A DNA stretch of 29,188 nt from CAZYTO01 sp964650405 (lineage in GTDB: Bacteria > Acidobacteriota > Thermoanaerobaculia > Gp7-AA8). Positions 23,501 through 29,188 of the stretch are shown here, piece by piece. A program made the position numbers and the translations under genes. The DNA is taken from positions 1 to 29,188 of the forward strand of contig CAZYTO010000025.1 in assembly GCA_964650405.1 (NCBI GenBank). Reading direction: 5' to 3'. The notes beneath the pieces are model-generated. The model ran no database searches, was not told the origin of the DNA, and saw nothing but the letters and a program-made list of their open reading frames with translations. Positions within the stretch are counted from its first letter, which is position 1; every line of letters begins with the position of its first letter.

Positions 23501-24841
23501 TTAGGCGGCAACCCAGATTGGGTCGCCCGCACCGACTGTTCGACGGCAGTGGTCACACGTGCGAAGCCCAATGTGGACTTCTTCAAGCGTGCCTCGAATG
23601 CCGTCATATTTCTTGATGCTCGGGTTCGGCTCCAAGCCGGCAAACCCCGTGACAAGCTGAAGTACATCGGTCATGGCCTGACCGGCGAGGACTGCATTCA
23701 TGCTGATGACTTGCGCCTGCTTTTCCGTGCCTTCGAAGTAGGTGCGGCCTCTACCGCCGTTCTCCTCGTCTAATCGGTCTTGGCTTAGGAAGCCGAAACA
23801 CCACTGACAGAAGCGGCCCGGGATCGACGTAATCACGTTGCCGCCGATGAGGATGGCGTCCTTAGCAGGGCGTATTCGCAAACCGATATCGACATAGGGA
23901 ACGCCGTAGCGCAACGTCAGTTCTTGGATGTCGGCACGCGCATGGTAGCTGTCGACAGAGCCGACGACGACATCAGCTCGTTTCAGCGCGTCGTCTACTT
24001 TGTCACTCGGAAGATTTTCCGGAATCCCTACGAAGTCCACGTCTCGGCTGATTCTTCTGACGAGGTGGCGCATGACATCGATCTTTCGCCGACGGAGCAA
24101 CACGTCAAGGGCGGACATGCCAACAACACGTCCGCGGTTTGAGCGTTCGCAGCGGTCGGCATCGACGCCGATCACACGACCAAAGCGCATATGTGCGGCC
24201 TGTTGCACGATGTGGCCGCCTCCGCCTGAGAGACCTACGACGAGGAGGGTGCTCTCGCGAATCGAACGTTCGCCGGCACTCCCAGTGAGAAGCGCTTGTC
24301 GATGGTTCTCGGCGTCCTCTGCCACAGGCTTGAGGGCTGCAAAGCGGTCAGGAAGGTCGACGATTGCGTCGCGCAGTAGCCGAAGTTTGAACGTGCGCGG
24401 TCTCGTACCGTCGGGTAGAACGAAAACGCCCGCGGCGCTACACTGGTTGAAAACGACGGAGCCATGGGGCCGATCGGGAACGAGGTTCTGAAAAGTTGGC
24501 AGGAGTCGTTCGGCACTCTGACGATCATCGCTCGAGAGATCGACGCGGTTTGAGCCGCCATGCGTATGAAAGATGACGACGCCGAGCTTTTGGGCGAGAG
24601 CTTTGTTCAGGATCGGCAGCATTGCGCATCCTGACCACTTTGCGCGGTGCCGCGGATCATCGACATAGGCATTATCTGGCAGTGGGTGGATCGACCGGAC
24701 GAGAAGCAAATGGCTAGCGCCGACGCGGGCGCTACTGACAAGGCCAAAGACTGCCGACTCTCTGCCGGAGCTGTGCGTAACGCCCTCGAGCAAGTTCGAG
24801 ACGAGATGGTATGGGACGCGAATCTCTAGATCGGTAGTCAT
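23501..24841 (-). CDS. JAB peptidase-E1 (ThiF-type) fusion of a ubiquitin-like conjugation system
   Basis: The start at 24841 (MTTDLEIRVPYH) is set by an ATGA overlap with the E2 gene. Residues about 5-150 are a JAB/JAMM metal-protease domain, with the HTH motif at 92-94, Ser103 and Asp106 as the S-x2-D, and a likely catalytic Glu28. Residues about 185-400 are an E1-like adenylating domain with a glycine-rich loop VVGLSGGGG, the VDAD acidic pair at 226-229 and SNRGR. Two CxxC pairs (345/348 and 429/432) probably hold a structural zinc. The fusion could both trim the Ubl C-terminus and activate it. It is followed by the 67-aa gene. Confidence 0.88.
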   Translation of the reverse strand: MTTDLEIRVPYHLVSNLLEGVTHSSGRESAVFGLVSSARVGASHLLLVRSIHPLPDNAYVDDPRHRAKWSGCAMLPILNKALAQKLGVVIFHTHGGSNRVDLSSDDRQSAERLLPTFQNLVPDRPHGSVVFNQCSAAGVFVLPDGTRPRTFKLRLLRDAIVDLPDRFAALKPVAEDAENHRQALLTGSAGERSIRESTLLVVGLSGGGGHIVQQAAHMRFGRVIGVDADRCERSNRGRVVGMSALDVLLRRRKIDVMRHLVRRISRDVDFVGIPENLPSDKVDDALKRADVVVGSVDSYHARADIQELTLRYGVPYVDIGLRIRPAKDAILIGGNVITSIPGRFCQWCFGFLSQDRLDEENGGRGRTYFEGTEKQAQVISMNAVLAGQAMTDVLQLVTGFAGLEPNPSIKKYDGIRGTLEEVHIGLRTCDHCRRTVGAGDPIWVAA

Positions 24842-25200
24842 TCGGTGAGCGCAAAACGGCGCAAACTTGCCGCGACAAACTGGACGAGGGTTTGAGAGCC
24901 CTCGCTCCAAGCGAAGTTAAAGGAGAACTGAAGCCACGTTTCACCTTCGACGGCAACATTCGAGGTGCTGCGCGGTGCAATGCCGTTCGATAGAACGATG
25001 CCGGGCTTCACGAACACCTGCGGTCGTGAACCATTCTGAAGAACGAGGAGCACGGGCGTGCCCGTTGGCCTGCATCCTCGCGGAAGATCGGCATCATCGA
25101 TCCTGATCAGCTGACGGCCGTCCGCAGCGGTCGCGCGAGCAACAGCCCCGTACGCCCGCTTGAGATCGTGGATTTCGGTTTCGAGGTGTTCGTCAGACAT
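24838..25200 (-). CDS. Prokaryotic E2-like protein (family E type)
   Basis: The 120-aa protein sits between the Ubl and the JAB-E1 genes, with AAGGA before its start and an ATGA overlap with the next gene. The core LPRGCRPTGTPVLLVLQNGS, VFVKPGI and a C-terminal WLQFSFNFAWSEG with two final helices matches the shape of prokaryotic E2-like proteins found with multiubiquitin and E1-JAB genes (Prok-E2_E, as I recall it). The only cysteine is Cys43, early in the fold and not at the position where a conventional E2 catalytic cysteine follows the main sheet. It may be a non-catalytic adaptor or use an unusual site. Confidence 0.75.
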   Translation of the reverse strand: MSDEHLETEIHDLKRAYGAVARATAADGRQLIRIDDADLPRGCRPTGTPVLLVLQNGSRPQVFVKPGIVLSNGIAPRSTSNVAVEGETWLQFSFNFAWSEGSQTLVQFVAASLRRFALTE

Positions 25201-25211
25201 GACCAGTTCCT

Positions 25212-25457
25212 TCAGCTGATCGTGCCGGCCGGAAAAACCGCGAAGTGGTCGCCGTCCTTGATCGTCACGGGGTCCGCGTTGGCGATGTAGACAAGTTTGC
25301 CCTCTTCGCGCTTCGCGAGATCGTCCGCAATCGGAACGCCCGCCTTCTCCTTGATGGCCTGACCAGTGACGTGCCCGTCATCGAACTCGATCTTTCGATG
25401 ATCGGTCTTGCTGACTTCGACGAAAATGTGAATTGTTTTTGTTTGAGTTGCGAGCAT
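25212..25457 (-). CDS. Single-domain ubiquitin-like protein (multiubiquitin-type)
   Basis: AAAGGAT lies about 9 nt before the ATG. The 81-aa protein has the beta-grasp pattern: strand KTIHIFVEVSKTDHRKIEFD, a helix with VTGQAIKEKAGV, and a final strand DPVTIKDGDHFAVFPAG. The C-terminus is GTIS, so trimming three residues would expose the glycine at position 78, as the JAB domain of the downstream gene could do. Family proteins often carry several such domains; this one has one. It is the first gene of the operon driven by the mirrored promoter at 25584-25612. Confidence 0.85.
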   Translation of the reverse strand: MLATQTKTIHIFVEVSKTDHRKIEFDDGHVTGQAIKEKAGVPIADDLAKREEGKLVYIANADPVTIKDGDHFAVFPAGTIS

Positions 25458-25549
25458 TTGAGTGATCCTTTGGGTGGTTTTCGACTGCGACGACTATTTC
25501 TCAGACGAGGCGTGAGGGTTACGCCCTCCACGGTTGGTAGACAGGTCCT

Positions 25550-25612
25550 TTGACAAACCAGCAGGACACGTCTATCCTGAAATAGGATAGCGCCGTGTGC
25601 ACGGCCTGTCAA
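25550..25612. promoter_or_regulatory. Mirror-image divergent promoters sharing one palindrome
   Basis: Plus strand: TTGACA at 25550-25555, 17 nt, TATCCT at 25573-25578. Minus strand: TTGACA at 25607-25612, 17 nt, TATCCT at 25584-25589. The -35 boxes are perfect consensus, and everything is symmetric about position 25581. The plus promoter serves the XRE/ImmA genes, the minus promoter the Ubl operon. The two polymerases cannot sit here at the same time, and one repressor dimer on the centre would block both. Confidence 0.8.
25573..25589. promoter_or_regulatory. XRE operator O1
   Basis: TATCCTGAAATAGGATA is an almost perfect 17-bp palindrome, with 6-bp arms around GAAAT. It forms the -10 boxes of both promoters. 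A related copy lies at 25631-25647. Confidence 0.75.
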
Positions 25613-25630
25613 GCCTTTTTAGGACATCGT

Positions 25631-25647
25631 CATCCCGAAACAGGATA
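25631..25647 (+). promoter_or_regulatory. XRE operator O2, overlapping the XRE ribosome-binding site
   Basis: CATCCCGAAACAGGATA matches O1 except for three T-to-C changes. Its centre is 58 bp from that of O1. The AGGA in its right arm is also the likely Shine-Dalgarno site for the ATG at 25654. A lower-affinity site that tunes repressor synthesis is a reasonable reading. Confidence 0.65.
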
Positions 25648-25653
25648 ACACGA

Positions 25654-26019
25654 ATGAGCAAAGAGCTTTACAGATATATCGGCGAAAAGATTCGGGATCT
25701 TCGTCAGGCATACGGCGGTTCCGGAATCAGCCAGGAAGCCCTTGCGAAGGCCATGGAAACGACCCCGAACACGGTGTCCAGGTGGGAAACCGCCGTCTAC
25801 AAACCAACCCCGAAAAACCTCCAGGACCTCGCAACGTTCTTCGGAGTCGCGATCTCGGTGTTCTTCCCCGTCGGCGAGAGTCCTCGGGTTCAGGCACTCC
25901 TCAGCGCAACAGGCGATCTTTCAGACGACGATTTTGACGAACTCCTTCGGTACGCTCAATTTCGAAAAGCTCGCGCGGCTCTCGCCAGGCAGCCGAGGAA
26001 GAAGAAGGCTTCACCATGA
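25654..26019 (+). CDS. XRE-family repressor (ImmR-like)
   Basis: The 121-aa protein has an N-terminal helix-turn-helix: IGEKIRDLRQAYGGSGISQE, then ALAKAMETTPNTVSRWE, then a final helix with LQDLATFFGVAISVFF. After it comes an acidic helix (LSDDDFDELLRYAQFRKARA). I start it at 25654, after O2; the longer frame upstream runs through the promoter. It overlaps the metalloprotease gene by 4 nt (ATGA), the classic ImmR/ImmA order. It is the natural binder of O1 and O2 and would repress both its own operon and the Ubl operon. Confidence 0.9.
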   Translation: MSKELYRYIGEKIRDLRQAYGGSGISQEALAKAMETTPNTVSRWETAVYKPTPKNLQDLATFFGVAISVFFPVGESPRVQALLSATGDLSDDDFDELLRYAQFRKARAALARQPRKKKASP

Positions 26020-26657
26020 CGACGCGCTCGCAGTATTACGACGCGATGCGACGCCTTGCCCTCGACAAGCGGGCGTCTCACGACATCACCACAAAAACGC
26101 TGAACCTCATCGCGATCAAGAAGGTGTATCGCGACGAGGGAATCAAAGTAGACCTGTGGACGACAAGCCATCGGATTCGCGCGGCCTATTTCGCCGATGA
26201 CGACGGCTGTTCGGTCCTGGTTAATCGTACGTTGCCGCGGGAGCCGAAGCTCTTCTCGATGGTTCACGAGCTGAAGCATCACTGTGTTGACCGAGAATCC
26301 ATTGAGAACGGTCGGATACGCTGTGGCGACTACAACGCGAGTGAGGCAATCGAAATCGGTGCCGAGGTGTTCGCCGGCGAGTTCATATATCCAGAGGACG
26401 AGATGCGAGAGTTGTTGAATGAAGTGAGACTCTCGCACGCGACGTGCTCGCCAGAACGGATATGCGAGTTCAAACGGGTATGCCCCGCTTGCGTGAGCTA
26501 CGCCTTCATCGTGAAGCGGTTGGAGTGGTTCGGAATCTGTGATCGAGATCAATACAAGCGTGTGCAGTTCCGAAAGCTGCAAGAGCAGTTGTATCCGCCG
26601 ATTTACAAGCAGGATTGGTTTAAACGGCAGCGAGCACGGAAAGCGCCTCGGCGGTAG
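26016..26657 (+). CDS. ImmA/IrrE-family metallopeptidase
   Basis: The 213-aa protein has the zinc-protease motif HELKH at residues 84-88, with a third ligand likely at Glu113 or Glu117 in AIEIGAEVFAGEF. In ImmA/IrrE systems the protease cuts a partner XRE repressor when DNA is damaged or another stress arrives. The C-terminal half carries several cysteines (CSPERICEFKRVCPAC), an added possible metal site that might sense redox state or stabilise the fold. The gene is translationally coupled to the repressor, so the pair probably forms the switch for the divergent operon. Confidence 0.9.
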   Translation: MTTRSQYYDAMRRLALDKRASHDITTKTLNLIAIKKVYRDEGIKVDLWTTSHRIRAAYFADDDGCSVLVNRTLPREPKLFSMVHELKHHCVDRESIENGRIRCGDYNASEAIEIGAEVFAGEFIYPEDEMRELLNEVRLSHATCSPERICEFKRVCPACVSYAFIVKRLEWFGICDRDQYKRVQFRKLQEQLYPPIYKQDWFKRQRARKAPRR

Positions 26658-26865
26658 GCCTTCGGTGGCCAGCCGGGACCCCGATGTACCGTCGCGCGTC
26701 CGTTCGGCATCGATCGGGAAGCTGAGGCAGGAAAACGAGGTCGTGGGTCTACGCCCGGGAGAGTTCGGCTGGCGCTCAGGTTGTCCGCGTTGGGGAACGC
26801 GAGTCGAAGCTCGATCATCCATCGTCAGCGGGTCGAGGAGACTGTACAATCCACCGAGGCTATCG
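26658..26865 (+). promoter_or_regulatory. Leader region of the DprA-like gene with a weak promoter candidate
   Basis: This gap of about 200 bases has no gene. TCGTCA at 26822-26827 and TACAAT at 26845-26850 are 17 bp apart and would place a start site about 10 bp before the ATG at 26866. The -35 box is weak. No copy of the O1/O2 palindrome was seen here, so this unit may not share the XRE control. Confidence 0.3.
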
Positions 26866-27777
26866 ATGCAAAGTGCGCTGGCGTTCCGTGACGCGGACGA
26901 GTATGTTCGCGGTGTATCGCCGCTTCTCGAGATGGGTGCGTACGAGTGGTTGTGGGCGCAGCCCGGCGCTACCTTCAAAACGATCGCGGATAGGTTCCGC
27001 GCGCATCCTGACGCGTTGCCATCCGATCTGGTGCGGCACGACGTTGCAGACGCGACCGCGCGCGAGGTGATCGAGAAGCTCGGCTCGCGCGGGGTGACGC
27101 GGTTCGGCATCGCAATCAATCGAACGTACGAATACCGGAAAGAACTCCGGGATGCGCGGCATCCGGTGGAAGTACTCTATCACCTTGGAACTTGGAATCT
27201 TCTCGAAACGAAGACGATCGCCGTGGTTGGCACGCGCAAACCCTCGGCTGAGGCGCTCACGGAAACGGAAGCCCTCGTACGGGAAATCGTCGCGGAGGAT
27301 TGGACGATCGTATCGGGTCTGGCTGAGGGGATCGACACGCAAGCTCATACAACTGCCCTCGCGACTGGCGGGCGAACGGTCGCGGTGATCGGGACGCCAA
27401 TCAGCGAGGCATATCCGCGCGCGAACGCAGCGCTCCAGCGTCGGATCGCGGAGCAGTTTCTCGTGGTAAGCCAAGTCCCTATACTCCGGTTCTACCAGCA
27501 GATGTGGATGCAGAATCGGAGCTTCTTTCCGGAGCGAAACATAACAATGTCGGCGCTAACGGCAGGTACGATCATCATGGAAGCAAGTGATACCTCGGGC
27601 ACGCTGATTCAAGCGCGCGCAGCTCTTCAGCAGGGCCGAAAGCTGTTCATCATGGATCGGTGTTTCCACGAGCCTGGCCTGAAGTGGCCGCACGAGTACG
27701 TGAAACAGGGCGCACACCGAATCCGGGAGTACGGCGAGATCGTGGAGGTTCTGCGCGGTGTTCACCGCGATAGATGA
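26866..27777 (+). CDS. DprA/Smf-like Rossmann protein
   Basis: I start it at 26866, where the DprA-like reading begins (MQSALAFRDADEYVRG); upstream codons in the frame belong to the intergenic region and the ImmA gene. In the 303-aa protein an N-terminal helical region precedes the DprA fold: VVGTRKPSAEAL (about 123-134), WTIVSGLAEGIDTQAHTTAL, GGRTVAVIGT, a RNITMSALTAG-like loop and SGTLIQARAALQQG. In transformation DprA loads RecA onto incoming single strands. In defence loci DprA-like proteins occur as sensors of nucleotide or DNA signals. Here it overlaps a phosphoribosyltransferase-like gene, not recombination genes. Confidence 0.85.
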   Translation: MQSALAFRDADEYVRGVSPLLEMGAYEWLWAQPGATFKTIADRFRAHPDALPSDLVRHDVADATAREVIEKLGSRGVTRFGIAINRTYEYRKELRDARHPVEVLYHLGTWNLLETKTIAVVGTRKPSAEALTETEALVREIVAEDWTIVSGLAEGIDTQAHTTALATGGRTVAVIGTPISEAYPRANAALQRRIAEQFLVVSQVPILRFYQQMWMQNRSFFPERNITMSALTAGTIIMEASDTSGTLIQARAALQQGRKLFIMDRCFHEPGLKWPHEYVKQGAHRIREYGEIVEVLRGVHRDR

Positions 27778-28378
27778 CCTCATCCGGCCGCTGTACGCGC
27801 ACCTGTCGGAGACTGATCAGTGCTACTTCCTCCGGGAGTACACGTCCGGCCGCGGATTTACCCACAGCGAAACGAACCGGCTGATCTCCAACCTGAAGAA
27901 AACGCCGGATCGACGTGGCCGGCCGGAGTGGTACTACAAAGAGCGAGCGATAGAGCAGATAGCGCACGAGTTTCGAGCGTCGCTTAACCTCGAAGCGCTT
28001 CGCAAAGTGACACTCATCCCGATGCCGCCATCGAAGTGTAAAGATGATCCGCTCTACGACGATCGCATGCTTCAGGTCCTGCGGAAGATGGATGAGGAGC
28101 AACAGCTTGACATCCGCGACCTGCTCATCCTGTGCGAGAGTACGACGCCAGCACACACGGCAGCAGCTCGGCCGAGGATTGAGGAGTTGGTGGGAAACCT
28201 GGACGTGTATGAAGCGCTGATGCATCCCGAACCGACGAGCATCGCGCTCGTCGACGACGTCATAACAACGGGCGCGCACTTCGTGGCTTGCAAGGTCGTG
28301 CTACAGGAACGGTTTCCGGGTATCGCGATTCGCGGGCTTTTCGTGGCGCGGCGTGTCTTCGCCGAGACGGACGTTTGA
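27758..28378 (+). CDS. Phosphoribosyltransferase-like protein (ComF-like)
   Basis: The gene starts at a GTG that overlaps the DprA-like gene by 20 nt, so the two are coupled. In the 206-aa protein the PRPP-binding loop is clear near residue 163: TSIALVDDVITTGAHF, the VDDVITTGA form seen in ComF and other type I phosphoribosyltransferases. Upstream, KVTLIPMPPSKCKDDPLYDD resembles the VPMP strand of ComF. The N-terminal half shows no known motif. DprA and ComF proteins both act in DNA uptake, but the pairing in a small coupled operon inside an accessory region suggests a separate, perhaps defensive, job. Confidence 0.85.
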   Translation: MFTAIDDLIRPLYAHLSETDQCYFLREYTSGRGFTHSETNRLISNLKKTPDRRGRPEWYYKERAIEQIAHEFRASLNLEALRKVTLIPMPPSKCKDDPLYDDRMLQVLRKMDEEQQLDIRDLLILCESTTPAHTAAARPRIEELVGNLDVYEALMHPEPTSIALVDDVITTGAHFVACKVVLQERFPGIAIRGLFVARRVFAETDV

Positions 28379-28414
28379 GTACTACTGCGACTCGGCGAAA
28401 TCAGGGACCGTTGT

Positions 28415-28945
28415 CTAGCCGGCCACCAATTCTAGGCGGACCTTCGGCCACGTCTTCATGACTGCCGCCTCAAGCTGCTCCTGCCGCGCTTTCACCCACG
28501 GTGCATAGCTCTTTTCGGTGATCTTCACCGAAGAGTGGCCGAGAAGCACGGACACCTGGTCGATCGGCACGCCGGCGAGGAGGAGCTCCACAGCGAACGT
28601 GTCGCGGAACCGATGCGCGTGCGCGCCGCTGACCTTCGCGATATCCACGCAGAGTTTGCGAAGAGACCGCTGCCAGTCGGCAACGGTCGTCTTCGGGAGG
28701 CCGTTGCCGGACCAGAAGAAGAAACTCGGGTGAACATTCGGCATCTCGTCGAGCGCGGCGATGACATATGGCGGGAGCGGCACAAAGACCGGCACACCGG
28801 TCTCTTGCATGTAGAGGAGGAGCTTGCCGTCGCGAATGCGCTCGCGGCGGAGCGTCGCTGCGTCGCGGATGCGGAGCCCGGAGTAACGGGGGAGGGGCAC
28901 CATCGGCCGGAGCGGGTGCCGGTTGCCTTGTGCGTAGAATCGTTT
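28415..28945 (-). pseudogene. Tyrosine recombinase (phage-type integrase), C-terminal catalytic part only
   Basis: About 177 residues of a tyrosine recombinase are readable. They include YSGLRIRD with the first catalytic Arg, HAHRFRDTF with His-x2-Arg, LGHSSVKITEKSYAPW with the late His and the nucleophile Tyr. The beta-hairpin lysine is replaced: LYMQETGVPV has Glu where Lys is usual. The N-terminal SAM-like arm-binding domain is missing. Upstream of about 28945 the frame continues but belongs to a dehydrogenase fragment. The stretch NRHPLRPMVPLPRYSGL shows prolines where family members have leucines and alanines. The enzyme marks the edge of the island but is not intact as read. Confidence 0.8.
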
Positions 28946-28964
28946 GTACGGGGAGCGGCTGCAG

Positions 28965-29188
28965 GCCGCCACCCTCGGCAATCCGTGCCAGCATCGCGTC
29001 GACCTGTTCCAGATCGCGGATGTCCGCCGCCACGAACTCCGCGCGGCGGCCGTCCGCGGCGGGCAGTTCGCCGTCATGTGCGGGCGGTGTGCGGCCGCAA
29101 ACAAACACCCGCGCGCCTGCGCGCAGGAAGGCCTCGCTGATGGCGCGGCCGATGCCGCGCATGCCGCCGGTGACCAGCACGGTCTGGC
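28965..29188 (-). pseudogene. Short-chain dehydrogenase, N-terminal fragment joined to the integrase
   Basis: Reading leftward from the window end, TVLVTGGMRGIGRAISEAFL has the TGxxxGxG cofactor motif, followed by GARVFVCGRTP, and AEFVAADIRDLEQVDAML with the usual D at the end of strand 3. The next expected motif (NNAGG) is absent, because after IAEGGG the sequence changes to the integrase. The fragment is cut by the window at its N-terminus as well. It may be a misassembly. Confidence 0.75.

Noticed and set aside
28379..28414. Attachment site next to the integrase stop codon
   Set aside because: I looked for a matching direct repeat near the left border of the island and saw none; no tRNA end is present.
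28470..29180. Single 236-aa fusion protein of dehydrogenase and unknown C-terminus
   Set aside because: After about 28965 this frame is only the out-of-frame reading of the integrase, with Arg/Ala-rich low-quality sequence.

Overview
The window is GC-rich DNA from a soil-type bacterium. Acidobacteriota is my best guess, from the mix of BlaI/M56/PknB-type signalling, secreted M14 and amidohydrolase enzymes and a 7TM hybrid kinase, but nothing here fixes the phylum. No rRNA, tRNA or CRISPR array was seen. Both ends look damaged. The left end is an icd gene running into a poly-G tract, and the right end fuses a short-chain dehydrogenase fragment to a tyrosine-recombinase fragment.

Core part (1 to about 22150, sampled GC about 65%). 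On the minus strand: icd (partial), a membrane-anchored SH3/TonB-C protein, argF and a membrane protein of unknown role. These are followed by a plus-strand 152-aa protein and a tightly overlapping minus-strand operon (Nudix, GT-C-like membrane protein, MBL hydrolase, M14 peptidase). Next come a hybrid histidine kinase, a threonine dehydratase, an XRE/MmyB-type regulator convergent with a target-like gene that shares its operator, a secreted DinB-like protein, an amidohydrolase, a BlaI/M56 pair divergent from a Ser/Thr kinase, a PIN toxin-like pair and a secreted beta-domain protein. Many intergenic gaps of this part hold degenerate tandem repeats with a 7- or 8-nt period, often as complementary arms. 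They are absent from the accessory part.

Accessory part (about 22160 to 28960, lower GC, about 50% in a sampled line). It starts with small proteins of unknown role and a small Cys/His-rich protein, then holds a ubiquitin-like conjugation operon on the minus strand: single-domain Ubl, E2-like protein, JAB-E1 fusion, and a 67-aa protein further downstream. Divergent from it are an XRE repressor and an ImmA/IrrE-type metalloprotease. The two operons share one 17-bp palindrome, whose two halves are the -10 boxes of two perfectly mirrored promoters. This suggests that a repressor/protease switch controls the Ubl system. A DprA/Smf-like protein overlapping a ComF-like phosphoribosyltransferase follows, and then a broken integrase. 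I read this as a mobile defence-type island. The most notable new element is the Ubl-E2-JAB/E1 module under mirrored XRE-ImmA control.
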